Assembly (NCBI GenBank): GCA_945861855.1 | Contig: CAMAWG010000011.1 | Coordinates: 1 to 49,920 of the forward strand | Direction of reading: 5' to 3' | From: Rhodoplanes serenus | Lineage (GTDB): Bacteria; Pseudomonadota; Alphaproteobacteria; Rhizobiales; Xanthobacteraceae | Length of the DNA: 49,920 nucleotides | Shown: in pieces, positions 8,252 through 18,727 of the stretch | Position numbering within the stretch: position 1 is the stretch's first letter | Layout: each line of letters begins with the position of its first letter | Program-made: the position numbers and the translations under genes | Notes under the pieces: model-generated | What the model saw: only the letters and a program-made list of their open reading frames with translations | The model's database searches: none | What the model was told of the DNA's origin: nothing

Positions 8252-9215
8252 GCAAACACACGTCCGAACGGGGTGCCGAAATTCTGCAGGCCCAAGCCGT
8301 GCTCGATCAGCAGCACGGCGAACAGCACAAACAGATAGGCGATGGAAACCGTGAACAGCAGCTTGGCGGCCCGTTTGTCCGGCCGGCGATACAGCCGCCA
8401 GGCGAGCGCCACCATCAGCGCACCGCCGGCGATTGCCGTCGCGCCATAGGTCAGCCCGGCGGTGCCGAGAAGCCAGGGCAAGACGCCGATCGGCGCGAGC
8501 AGAATGCTGTAGATCAGTATCTGGCGGCGCGTCTCGTCAACGCCCGACACCACCGGCAGCATCGGCACGCCGGCCCGGCGGTATTCCTCGACGCTGTAGA
8601 GCGACAGCGCCCAGAAATGCGGCGGCGTCCAGAAGAAGATGATGAGAAACAGCAGGATCGATTCCAGCCCGATGCCGCCGGTCGCGGCCGCCCAGCCGAT
8701 CATCGGCGGGAACGCGCCAGCGGCGCCGCCGATCACGATGTTCTGCGGCGTCCAGCGCTTGAGCAGCATCGTATAGACGACGGCGTAGAAGAAGATCGTG
8801 AAGGCGAGCAGGCCTGCCGCGAGCAGACTGATCATCAGGCCGAGGAACACGACGGAGAAGCCCGCGAGCACCATGCCGAAGGCCAGCGCCTCGCCCGGCC
8901 GAACGCGGCCGGCCGGGATCGGGCGGTCCGCGGTGCGCGTCATCACCGCGTCGATGTCGGCGTCGTACCACATGTTGAGCGCGCCCGCGGCGCCGGCGCC
9001 GACGGCGATGCAGACCAGCGAAAAGAACGCCAGCACCGGATGCATATGGCCGGGCGCGACCACCAGGCCTGCGAACGCCGTGAATACGACGAGCGACATC
9101 ACCCGCGGCTTCATCAGCGCGAGGTAGTCGCCCGCGCCGGCCATGCTCGGCTCGGCGTAGGAAATCTCCCTCCGCAGCGGAGAAGCCAGTTCGGCGGTTT
9201 CGCTGATAAGCGACA

Positions 9216-9216
<1 letters not shown>
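8248..9216 (-). CDS. ctaB: Protoheme IX farnesyltransferase (haem O synthase)
   Basis: CtaB is a membrane prenyltransferase that attaches a farnesyl group to haem b to make haem O, the precursor of haem a. The start at ATG 9216 gives 322 residues. The UbiA-family motif [19 protein letters not shown] supplies the aspartates that bind Mg-diphosphate, and [18 protein letters not shown] marks the first helix; multiple further helices follow. Its ATG overlaps the coxA stop by one base (TGATG) and its own stop overlaps the CoxF-like start, so three genes are coupled in series. No haem A synthase (ctaA) is in this window. Confidence 0.97.
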
Positions 9217-11730
<2,514 letters not shown>

Positions 11731-12133
11731 TGCTCCTTCGACGAAATCAATCGTGACGTGTCCTTGCCGCACCGGCGAGCGTCGTTAGAGATCAAAACCC
11801 GCTCCCGATCAGGCGCCCCCGGCGGGGCCGCGCTCCTCGGCAGGCGGTGCGGCGGGAGGGGAATTCCCAAGCTTTTCAAATCATAATTCTAGAGCGGTCG
11901 CAATGTGCAAGAACGGCGGTCCAATGCGGCAATCCGGGATATTTTGCATATATTGGCGCTCCAAGACCGGAACGCGACGGCCGAACGCAATACGGCTGCA
12001 AAAACGCCGATTTGCATTGTTCACTGGTTTTGTTGCCTCGGCGGGCGGCGGTAGCTCAGACGGGCGACGCAGTGCTATCCAAGGGGCTGCGATTCGCACG
12101 CATCCGCCTGGATTCGGAGCCGTCGGGAACGGG

Positions 12134-12634
12134 ATGATGGGCAAATACCTCGCCGCCACAATTGCGGTCGCGTCCATGGCGCTTTTCCCGGGCCTCGCCC
12201 ATGCTCAAGGCACGGTCCGCTCCGTCCACAGCGACTGGCAGATCCGCTGCGACACGCCTCCGGGCGCCCAGGCCGAGCAATGCGCGCTGATTCAAAGCGT
12301 CACGGCGGAGGACCGACCCAATATCGGCCTGACCGTCATCGTCCTGAAGACCGCAGACAAGAAGTCGCGGATCATGCGGGTGATCGCCCCGCCCGGCGTA
12401 CTCCTGCCCTCCGGCCTGGGACTCAAGGTCGACAATGCAGAGCTTGGCCGGGCCGGCTTCGTGCGCTGCGTGCCCAACGGCTGCGTCGCCGAGGTGGTGA
12501 TGGACGACAACCTGATCGGCAAAATGCGGACCGGCCAGTCCGCCACCTTCATCATCTTCCAGACGCCGGAAGAGGGCATCGGCTTTCCGATCAGCCTCAA
12601 GGGCTTCGGCGAAGGCTTCGACAAGCTGCCCTGA
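12134..12634 (+). CDS. Invasion-associated locus B (IalB) family protein
   Basis: A secreted 166-residue protein. It starts at ATG 12134 or 12137 (ATGATG, preceded by GGAACGGG) with a signal peptide ending near GLAHAQG. The mature part contains the IalB-type segments DWQIRC near the start and GFVRCVPNGCVAEVVMDD in the second half, with four cysteines likely forming two disulfides. IalB was named from Bartonella invasion work, but the family is widespread in free-living Rhizobiales, where it is a periplasmic protein of unknown role. It is transcribed away from ctaC. A repeat region follows directly downstream. Confidence 0.9.
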   Translation: MMGKYLAATIAVASMALFPGLAHAQGTVRSVHSDWQIRCDTPPGAQAEQCALIQSVTAEDRPNIGLTVIVLKTADKKSRIMRVIAPPGVLLPSGLGLKVDNAELGRAGFVRCVPNGCVAEVVMDDNLIGKMRTGQSATFIIFQTPEEGIGFPISLKGFGEGFDKLP

Positions 12635-12658
12635 AGCTTAGGGCCCTGCCCACCGAGC

Positions 12659-12810
12659 GTCATCGCCCGCCAACGGGTCCGGCCTTCGGCGGGCCCGATG
12701 ACAGGCTCCGGCGGGCGATCCAGTAACCCCGGCGTGCGCGAGTTGGCATGGCCTCGCCTTCAACCCCATCACGGTGGATACTGGATGCCCCGCATTCGCG
12801 GGGCATGACA
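12659..12810. repeat. Composite intergenic palindromic repeat
   Basis: Three nested inverted repeats fill the gap between ialB and the oxidoreductase operon: GTCATCG near 12659 pairing with CGATGAC ending at 12702; ATCCAGTA at 12718-12725 pairing with TACTGGAT at 12779-12786; and the hairpin GCCCCGC-ATTC-GCGGGGC at 12787-12804. The pattern resembles the GGATGCCC...GGGCATGAC intergenic elements common in Bradyrhizobium-like genomes (from memory). Confidence 0.75.
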
Positions 12811-12835
12811 CGGTTCTTACTAGCGAGGCGTCGGA

Positions 12836-13732
12836 GTGAATCTCGGATTTGTCGGTCTCGGAGCCATGGGCGCATTGATCGTGCCCCGGCTGATGGCGGC
12901 GGGGCATACGGTCACCGGCTGGAACCGGTCGCGGGACAAGGCCGAGCCGCTGATCGCCGCAGGCATGCGCTTTGCTGATACGCCGCGGGCCGTGGCGGTG
13001 GCGTCCGAGATCGTTTTCTCCATCGTCACCGATTCGGCGGCGGTCAAAGCGGTGGCGCTCGGCCCCGACGGCATCGTGTCGGGCCTGCGCAAGGGCTGTA
13101 TCTACATCGATATGAGCACGATCGAGCCGGATGCGAGCCGCGCGGTCGCCGAACAGTTTGCCAAGGCCGGATCGATCATGCTGGACGGCCCGCTCTCCGG
13201 CAGCCCGGTCACGGTCAAGGCCGGCCTGGCCTCGGTCATGATCGGCGGCGACGAGGCGGCCTTCGAGCGAGCGAAGCCCGTTTTGCTGGCGATCGGACCG
13301 AAGGTCATGCGCATCGGCGGCAACGGGCTCGCCTGCCAGATGAAGATCGCGGTCAATCTCCTGCTCATGGTCGAGGTCATCTGTTTCGGCGAAGCCGTGG
13401 CGCTGGCCGAGAAGGGCGGTGTCAGCCGCGAGGCCGCGGTCGACGCCATCCTCAAGAGCGTCGCGGCGTCGCCGGTGCTGGGCTATCGCGGGCCGTTCAT
13501 TCTGGAGGGCAACATGCCCGAGGTGCCGCTCGCCGATGTCACCTTGCAGCAAAAGGACATGCTTCTGGCGCTCAATCTCGGCCGTCAGCTCGGCAGCCCC
13601 ACCCCGCTCGCCGCCGCCGCCAACGAGATGATGAACGCCTGCCGCGGGCTCGGCATCGATCACAACGATTTCGTCGTGGCGCACCAAGTCTATCGCCGGC
13701 TTGGTGGACAGGATTCTGGAGGACGATCGTGA
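12836..13732 (+). CDS. NAD(P)-dependent beta-hydroxyacid dehydrogenase (HIBADH family)
   Basis: A 298-residue oxidoreductase of the 3-hydroxyisobutyrate / tartronate-semialdehyde reductase family. The dinucleotide loop GLGAMG is at 7-12, the substrate-binding DGPLSGSPVTVKAG at 117-130, and the catalytic lysine is K170 in ACQMKIAVN. The start is GTG 12836 behind GGCGTCGGA. The downstream cupin starts within its stop (GTGA overlap), so they form an operon. The usual reaction is reversible oxidation of a beta-hydroxy acid; the substrate cannot be read from the sequence. With a cupin and a hydratase downstream, degradation of a small aromatic- or sugar-derived acid is a reasonable inference. Confidence 0.9.
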   Translation: MNLGFVGLGAMGALIVPRLMAAGHTVTGWNRSRDKAEPLIAAGMRFADTPRAVAVASEIVFSIVTDSAAVKAVALGPDGIVSGLRKGCIYIDMSTIEPDASRAVAEQFAKAGSIMLDGPLSGSPVTVKAGLASVMIGGDEAAFERAKPVLLAIGPKVMRIGGNGLACQMKIAVNLLLMVEVICFGEAVALAEKGGVSREAAVDAILKSVAASPVLGYRGPFILEGNMPEVPLADVTLQQKDMLLALNLGRQLGSPTPLAAAANEMMNACRGLGIDHNDFVVAHQVYRRLGGQDSGGRS

Positions 13733-14214
13733 CAAACACCGGTGAAAAGATCGGAGCAGCCCTGGCCAAGGCCGTAAAGGCCGCGACCGGAATCACATCG
13801 GCGTCGCTCGGCGCCAAGATGTTCCGCACCAACATGAAGAACGTGCCGAGGGTCGAAGGCCTCAAGCGCGACGACGGCTGGATCGACATGCAGGTGCAGT
13901 TCCTGATCGACAAGAAATCGGCCGGCGCCGATCACGTCGTCGGCTGGACCGTGCTCAAGCCGGGCGCAAGCCACGAGCGGCATCTGCATCGCAACTGCGA
14001 CGAGTTCTTCATCGTCCTCAAGGGCCAGGGCCACATCATCACCGACAAGGGCCTGGAGCCTTCGGTCGAAGGCGACGTGGTCTATTCGCCGCGCGGCGTC
14101 TGGCACGGCTTCAACAACACGTCGAGCGACGACGTCGTGCTGGTCTGGGGCTGGATGGGCGCGGGCTCGATCGAGGCCTCGGGCTACGAGAACCCGCCCG
14201 AGGGCCATTCATGA
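13729..14214 (+). CDS. Cupin-domain protein
   Basis: A 161-residue single-domain cupin starting at GTG 13729 inside the stop of the dehydrogenase. Cupin motif 1 supplies the metal ligands in HERHLHRNCDEFFIVLKGQG (HxH plus a glutamate-like position), and motif 2 is GDVVYSPRGVWHGFNN, with the third histidine. Such proteins are metal-dependent isomerases, dioxygenases or epimerases, or simple small-molecule sensors. The start of the next gene overlaps its stop (ATGA). The middle position in a three-gene coupled operon points to an enzymatic step in the same pathway; the reaction is unknown. Confidence 0.88.
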   Translation: MTNTGEKIGAALAKAVKAATGITSASLGAKMFRTNMKNVPRVEGLKRDDGWIDMQVQFLIDKKSAGADHVVGWTVLKPGASHERHLHRNCDEFFIVLKGQGHIITDKGLEPSVEGDVVYSPRGVWHGFNNTSSDDVVLVWGWMGAGSIEASGYENPPEGHS

Positions 14215-14930
14215 GCGAGACGCTCCGCGATCCGCGCATCGGCAACGGCATGCGCGCGCAGATGGAGCTGCGCGACCGGTTGCTCGAAGGCGGCGCCAAA
14301 CAGATCGGCTGGAAGGTCGGGTTCGGCGCGCCCGCCGCGCAGACCAACCTCCGGCTCACCGCGCCGCTCGTCGGCTTCCTGCTCGACCGCGCGCTGATCG
14401 AATCAGGCGCGGATGTATCGCTCGCCGGTTGGCAGAAGCCGGCCGCCGAGGCGGAGATCGCCGCGTATATTGGCCGGGACCTGCCCGCCGGCGCCAATCG
14501 CGACGAGGTCCGCAAGGCGATCGCGGCGCTCGGCCCCGCCATCGAGTTGGCCGATATCGACTGCCCGATGGACGACGTGCAGGCCGTCCTCTCCGGCGAC
14601 ATTTTCCAGCGCCATGTGATCCTGGGGCCCCGCGACATCATGCGCGGCGGCGCGCGCCTCGACGGGCTCAAGGGCCGCGTCACCCGCAGCGGCCAGGATG
14701 TCCCCGTCCCCGCCGATCTCGAAACCAATATCGGCGAGGTGGTCAACATCGTCCGCCACGTCGCCGACGTGGCCGCGGCGGTCGGCGGCGGATTGCGCGC
14801 CGGGCAGTTCATCATCTGCGGGTCGCTGACGGTGCCGATGCTGCTGGAGCCGGGCGAGCGAGGCGTGGATTTTGAGCTGGCGCCGGTCGGGGCAATCTCG
14901 GTGCGGTTCTCGGTGCGGTTCTCGGCCTAA
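14211..14930 (+). CDS. 2-keto-4-pentenoate hydratase-like protein (FAH superfamily)
   Basis: A 239-residue protein related to MhpD/2-oxopent-4-enoate hydratase, which adds water to dienoic keto acids in meta-cleavage pathways. It shows the KQIGWKVGFGAPA lead, the acidic metal-binding segment AAEAEIAAYIGRDLP, and FIICGSLTVPMLLEPGE near the end. The length is a little short of MhpD (about 260). It is coupled to the upstream cupin by an ATGA overlap. Decarboxylases of the same fold are similar, so the exact reaction is open. No meta-cleavage dioxygenase is nearby, so the substrate is probably not a classical catechol. Confidence 0.85.
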   Translation: MSETLRDPRIGNGMRAQMELRDRLLEGGAKQIGWKVGFGAPAAQTNLRLTAPLVGFLLDRALIESGADVSLAGWQKPAAEAEIAAYIGRDLPAGANRDEVRKAIAALGPAIELADIDCPMDDVQAVLSGDIFQRHVILGPRDIMRGGARLDGLKGRVTRSGQDVPVPADLETNIGEVVNIVRHVADVAAAVGGGLRAGQFIICGSLTVPMLLEPGERGVDFELAPVGAISVRFSVRFSA

Positions 14931-15016
14931 AGCCGCCACCGGCGCTGCCCCAAAACTGTCCCGTTCCGGGACGAAAATATGGAAAGAATACTCATTTAAT
15001 TCAAAGACATATATGG

Positions 15017-15031
15017 TTAACGGAACCTTAA
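15017..15031 (+). promoter_or_regulatory. CtrA-type binding site, TTAA-N7-TTAA
   Basis: An exact match to the alphaproteobacterial CtrA consensus: TTAA at 15017-15020, seven bases, TTAA at 15028-15031. It lies about 50 bases before the likely start of the Gly/Tyr repeat gene, a suitable place for activation or repression. The surrounding 14990-15031 is AT-rich compared with its flanks. Binding is inferred from the motif only. Confidence 0.6.
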
Positions 15032-15078
15032 TCCGCTAAGCTCGTGAGTGGATGCGGCGTGCATGCGGAGAATTCCAC

Positions 15079-15744
15079 ATGATGCGCACAGTGAGTGCAG
15101 CATGCGCCATGGCGGTGGCGATGCTGCTGGCGTGCAGCACTGGCGGGTCGACCCCCGCCGGGGCTGAAGAGTACAAAGGCGAGGACGCGCAAGCGTCAGC
15201 GTATTATCGCGGCCGTCGCGGCGTCATCGCCGTCGGCCCCCGCGGCGGTGTCGCCGTCCGGTCCGGCTACTATGGTGGACGCGGCTATTACGGCGGCCGT
15301 GGCTATTACGGCGGCCGTGGCTATTACGGCGGTCGTACCTATGCGGGCCGTGGCTACTACAGCAATCGCGGCTACTACGGCGGCGGCTAGCGAACCGCGT
15401 ACTACGGCGGCAACCGTGGCTACTACGGTGGCCGTGGCTACTACAGCGGGCGCGGCTATTACGGCGGCTATCGGACCGCATACTACGGCGGCCGTGGCTA
15501 CTACGGTGGCGGCGGCTACTACGGCGGTAGCGGATATTACAGCAGCTACTCCGACCCGAGTTACTACGATGACTCCGGCTACACCGATGTCGGCTACAGC
15601 ACCGGATATTCCGACGGCGGATACTACGGCGGCGGTTATTCCACCGTTGGCTATTACGGTGGTGGCTACGGCTACGGTGGCTACGGCTGCCACACCGCCT
15701 ACATCCCGTACGGCTGGACTTGGTATCGCGCCTCGAGCTGCTGA
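15079..15744 (+). pseudogene. Secreted Gly/Tyr-rich repeat protein, reading frame broken by amber codon
   Basis: The frame starts at ATG 15079 (GGAGA seven bases upstream) with a signal peptide; MLLACSTGG could also be a lipobox. It then encodes Arg-Gly-Tyr repeats of the form GYYGGR. A TAG at 15388-15390 interrupts it, but the same frame stays open to TGA 15742, with the same repeat language throughout and a Cys/Trp-containing end (CHTAYIPYGWTWY). Around the TAG, GGC-GGC-TAG-CGA-ACC matches GGC-GGC-TAT-CGG-ACC at 15463-15477, so the stop replaces a tyrosine codon by one base. A terminator follows at 15771, after the longer frame. If uninterrupted it has 221 residues. The family is unknown; it resembles low-complexity surface or globule-coat proteins. 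A sequencing error or recent mutation are both possible. Confidence 0.75.
15283..15336 (+). repeat. Tandem 18-base coding repeat (GYYGGR unit)
   Basis: Three consecutive copies of GGCTATTACGGCGGCCGT, the third with one C-to-T change, lie in frame within the Gly/Tyr gene. Degenerate copies continue to about 15540. The near-identity of the DNA suggests recent slippage expansion. Confidence 0.9.
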
Positions 15745-15770
15745 GGCGGATAGCAGACCGGAATCGAAAG

Positions 15771-15804
15771 GTGCGCGGCCCGCGAAAGCGGGCCGTCGCT
15801 TTTT
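15771..15804 (+). terminator. Rho-independent terminator
   Basis: A perfect eight-base stem (CGGCCCGC at 15776-15783 and GCGGGCCG at 15788-15795) with a GAAA tetraloop, followed by TCGCTTTTT. It lies 27 bases after TGA 15742-15744, so it ends the transcript of the full Gly/Tyr repeat frame. Confidence 0.8.
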
Positions 15805-15910
15805 CGACGGCTGGATCAGAGCTGGCAGGTCAAGTTTTCGGCGTAAAACTGCAATCTGTACGGACCAGGGTCGCCTTCCTATCTAAGATGGCGTGCCACC
15901 GGAGAATGCC

Positions 15911-17329
15911 ATGAACCCGAACGCCTCCCTCCTCGACCGCGTCGGCCTCGACAAGGTCCGTGTCGGCAAGCTGATCGATCGCGGGATCGAGGGCGCCGAC
16001 GATGGCGAGCTGTTCCTCGAATACAAGCAGTCCGAGATGCTGGTGTTCGACAACGGCCGGCTCAAGCAGGCGACCTACGACACCAATCAGGGTTTTGGGC
16101 TGCGCGCGGTGAAGGACGAGGCGGTCGGCTACGCCCACGCCTCCGATGTCTCCGAGGCCGCCATCTCTCGCGCCGCCGACGCGGTTCGGGCGGTGAAGGG
16201 CGGACACTCCGGCAAGTACGCCGAGGCGCCCGGCCGCACCAATGTGAAGCTCTACAGCGACGACAACCCGCTCGAAGCGCCCGGCTTCGACGCCAAGGTG
16301 AAGCTCTTGGAAACCATCGACACCTATGCCCGCGCCAAGGACCAGCGCGTCAAGCAAGTGACTGCGAGCCTTGGCGCCTCCTGGCAGGTGGTCGAGATCG
16401 TGCGGGCCGACGGCCAGACCTACCGCGACATCCGCCCGCTGGTGCGGGTGAACGTGTCGGTGGTGGCGGCGTCCGGCGACCGGCAGGAGTCCGGCTCCTA
16501 CGGCTACGGCGGCCGCGAGGGCTATCAGAATTTCATCAATGCCAAGACCTGGGAACACGCCGTCGATGAAGCGGTGCGCATGGCGCTCCTTAATCTCGAA
16601 TCGATTCCGGCGCCGGCCGGCGAGATGGATGTCGTGCTCGGCGCAGGCTGGCCCGGCGTGATGCTGCACGAGGCGGTCGGCCACGGGCTGGAAGGCGACT
16701 TCAACCGCAAGAAGACCTCGGCGTTTGCCGGCCTGATGGGCCAGCAGGTCGCGGCGAAGGGCGTCACCGTGGTGGACGACGGCACGATCCAGAGCCGCCG
16801 CGGCTCGCTCTCCATCGACGACGAAGGCACGCCGACCAACCGCACCGTGCTGATCGAGGACGGGATCCTCGTCGGCTATATGCAGGACCGCCAGAACGCG
16901 CGGCTGATGAATATGAAGCCGACCGGCAACGGCCGCCGCGAGAGCCACGCCCATGTGCCGATGCCGCGCATGACCAACACCTACATGACCGCGGGCGACC
17001 GTGACCCGGCCGAGATCATCGCCTCGGTGAAGAACGGCGTGTACTGCGTCAACCTCGGCGGCGGCCAGGTCGACATCACCTCGGGCAAGTACGTGTTCAA
17101 CGTGACCGAGGCCTACAAGGTGGAGAACGGCAAGCTCGGCGCGCCGCTCAAGGGCGCGATGCTGATCGGCAACGGGCCGACCGACCTCAAGCGCGTCGCC
17201 ATGGTCGGCAACGACCTCAAGCTCGACACCGGCGTCGGCACCTGCGGCAAGAACGGCCAGGGCGTGCCGGTCGGCGTCGGCCAGCCGACGCTGCGCATGG
17301 AGCGGATCACGGTCGGCGGGACGGGCTGA
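15911..17329 (+). CDS. tldD: Metalloprotease TldD
   Basis: TldD forms a heterodimeric zinc protease with TldE/PmbA that degrades unfolded peptides; it matures some modified peptides and affects CcdA stability in E. coli. The ATG at 15911, with GGAG six bases upstream, gives 472 residues, the usual length. The active-site HEAVGHGLEGD (HExxxH at 253-258) is intact, and the C-terminal CGKNGQGVPVGVGQPTLR motif of the family is present. An in-frame GTG at 15893 was not chosen. Its TldE partner is not in this window. A ccdAB-like pair lies 64 bases downstream, notable because TldD/E is known to affect CcdA turnover; here that may be coincidence. Confidence 0.97.
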   Translation: MNPNASLLDRVGLDKVRVGKLIDRGIEGADDGELFLEYKQSEMLVFDNGRLKQATYDTNQGFGLRAVKDEAVGYAHASDVSEAAISRAADAVRAVKGGHSGKYAEAPGRTNVKLYSDDNPLEAPGFDAKVKLLETIDTYARAKDQRVKQVTASLGASWQVVEIVRADGQTYRDIRPLVRVNVSVVAASGDRQESGSYGYGGREGYQNFINAKTWEHAVDEAVRMALLNLESIPAPAGEMDVVLGAGWPGVMLHEAVGHGLEGDFNRKKTSAFAGLMGQQVAAKGVTVVDDGTIQSRRGSLSIDDEGTPTNRTVLIEDGILVGYMQDRQNARLMNMKPTGNGRRESHAHVPMPRMTNTYMTAGDRDPAEIIASVKNGVYCVNLGGGQVDITSGKYVFNVTEAYKVENGKLGAPLKGAMLIGNGPTDLKRVAMVGNDLKLDTGVGTCGKNGQGVPVGVGQPTLRMERITVGGTG

Positions 17330-17393
17330 GCGGCGCTGGAATTGATGGATCGACTCGGTTAAATAAGTACTGTCGGCTCGGACGGAAAGAACC

Positions 17394-17633
17394 ATGACCA
17401 AGCGCGTCAGCATTGAGCTTGATGAAGAGGCCATCGCGGCGGCCCACGCTGCGAATATCGATCTTTCGGAACTGTTGATTTCCGCGTTACGGCGCCGGAT
17501 CCCGACGCTTCACGCCGCCGAGCGTGAAAAGGCGGCGCGCGAATGGTACGAGGAAAACAAAATGGCCGTCGACTCGTGCAACGAGCTTTTCGAACGGCAC
17601 GGGTTGTTTTCCGACGGCGTCCGGTCGTTCTGA
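17394..17633 (+). CDS. CcdA-type antitoxin
   Basis: A 79-residue protein with the CcdA layout: an N-terminal ribbon-helix-helix DNA-binding part (KRVSIELDEEAIAAAHAANI) and a flexible C-terminal toxin-binding tail with the family signature WYEEN and ERHGLFSD. It would neutralise the CcdB toxin encoded next to it and repress the operon. The start is ATG 17394, ten bases after a GGAAAG. The toxin start follows its stop with no gap. Confidence 0.92.
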   Translation: MTKRVSIELDEEAIAAAHAANIDLSELLISALRRRIPTLHAAEREKAAREWYEENKMAVDSCNELFERHGLFSDGVRSF

Positions 17634-17948
17634 TTGGCAAGCCAGTTCGACATCGTCGAAAACTCCAATCCAGCAACTCGCGCGCAATACCCCTATCTGT
17701 TGGTTCTCCAGCATGATCGAACGAGCTCTTTCCGAGTCCGGATCATGGCTCCGTTGGTGGAATGGACAGCCGCTCTTGCGAATTCTCGAGTTCATCCAAC
17801 GGTGAATATCGAGGGCCGGCGATATGTCGCCCTGACAGAGCATTTGGCCGCTGTTCCGCGGACCATGTTTGGAAGGACTGTCGGATCAGGCGAAGCGCAG
17901 CGCTACGAGATCATCGCCGCGCTTGATCTTCTGTTCACTGGAATTTGA
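17634..17948 (+). CDS. CcdB-type DNA gyrase toxin
   Basis: A 104-residue CcdB homologue; CcdB poisons the GyrA subunit of DNA gyrase. It opens with FDIVENSNPATRAQYPYLL, matching the CcdB start, has MAPLVEW in the middle, and ends in AALDLLFTGI, where the CcdB C-terminal Gly-Ile needed for gyrase binding is kept. The start is TTG 17634, directly after the antitoxin stop; no in-frame ATG would keep the N-terminus, so a weak start may limit toxin output. With ccdA it forms a complete chromosomal type II toxin-antitoxin pair. Confidence 0.9.
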   Translation: MASQFDIVENSNPATRAQYPYLLVLQHDRTSSFRVRIMAPLVEWTAALANSRVHPTVNIEGRRYVALTEHLAAVPRTMFGRTVGSGEAQRYEIIAALDLLFTGI

Positions 17949-17955
17949 ACTATAG

Positions 17956-18507
17956 CTACCGCACCACGCCCGACATGCAGCACGGCCGCCGCCGCGGCCG
18001 CGTGACCTTGTCCTTGAGGTAGCACCGCGCCTGCGGCCCGCCGTAGCCCGGCCGAACGAAGGACCAAGCGCGGCAGCGGTTCTCGTCCTCGCAGGCCTGC
18101 TTGCAGGCAGCGACATCCTGGTTGGCCGGGACCTCGAAGTTGCGGTAGTCGCCGCCGATGCGGTCGATCGCATTCTCGACCGGGCCCGGCCGCGTCTCGA
18201 CCAGCGCCGCACCTTTCACGCCCGACGTGCAGCAGCGGTTCTCGACGAGCGGCTTCACCTGGTTTTTCAGCCAGCACGTCGCGAGGTTGCTGCCGCCGAG
18301 CGCGGCGGTGCCCGGATAGGAGAAGGTCCAGGCCCGGCAGCGCGCATCGCGGTCGCAGCGCGCCGAACACACTTCGGGATCGCCGGACGGAATCGTGAAG
18401 CGGGCGTAGTCGCCGCCCGGCCGGTCGAAGCCGGTTTGCGCGCGCGCGGGCCCAATCGCCAGCGCAATCAGCGCGAGCCCGCACAGGCCGCCGACGAAGA
18501 AACGCAT
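17956..18507 (-). CDS. Secreted protein with two PAN/apple domains
   Basis: A 183-residue exported protein. The ATG at 18507 gives a clear signal peptide ending at ARAQTG. Two repeated modules follow, each with the PAN-type pattern of GGDY, then C-x3-C-x5-CRAW (SARCDRDARCRAWTF in the first, KQACEDENRCRAWSF in the second), then a CWLK or CYLKD strand and a CC near the end. PAN modules bind carbohydrate or protein and are held by disulfides. It converges on ccdB with eight bases between. No enzymatic motif is present, so a binding or adhesion role is inferred. Confidence 0.85.
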   Translation of the reverse strand: MRFFVGGLCGLALIALAIGPARAQTGFDRPGGDYARFTIPSGDPEVCSARCDRDARCRAWTFSYPGTAALGGSNLATCWLKNQVKPLVENRCCTSGVKGAALVETRPGPVENAIDRIGGDYRNFEVPANQDVAACKQACEDENRCRAWSFVRPGYGGPQARCYLKDKVTRPRRRPCCMSGVVR

Positions 18508-18548
18508 CGATGCCGCTGCTGTCCCATCAAGGTGCATTGCGGCATGTT

Positions 18549-18580
18549 AGAGCATGATCCCGAAAAGTGGGACCGGTTTT
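18549..18580. repeat. Partial copy of the GAGCATGAT palindromic repeat
   Basis: AGAGCATGAT, then CCCGAAAAGTGGGACCGG with TTTT: the same element as 6532-6579 in inverted orientation and lacking the second palindromic end. It lies 41 bases before the start of the PAN gene. Confidence 0.75.
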
Positions 18581-18605
18581 GCCCGCGGCCGGCGAACGAC
18601 CGGCG

Positions 18606-18639
18606 AAAAAGAATGCGCCCGCCGGGGGGCGGCGGGCGC
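18606..18639 (-). terminator. Rho-independent terminator of the DUF1127 gene
   Basis: A ten-base GC stem (GCGCCCGCCG and complement, 18615-18639) with a five-base loop, followed on the minus strand by ATTCTTTTTCG. It lies 89 bases past the DUF1127 stop at 18728. Confidence 0.7.
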
Positions 18640-18727
18640 AGCATCCGAAGGGCGGGAGGGGAAACCGCCGTTCCGGACGGTGGCCGATGGGAGGATCGGC
18701 CAAGTTCATTCAACCAAGCGACTCGGT

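Noticed and set aside
12049-12115. Possible tRNA (GGTAGCTCAG...GATTCG)
   Set aside because: The D-arm-like start is suggestive, but no proper anticodon stem, T-arm or seven-base acceptor pairing can be drawn.
14958-14972. GTCCCG-TTC-CGGGAC hairpin after the hydratase gene as terminator
   Set aside because: The stem is only six bases and is followed by GAAAATAT, with no T run on either side.
15283-15540. CRISPR-like tandem repeats
   Set aside because: The 18-base units are contiguous, without spacers, and encode GYYGGR in frame.
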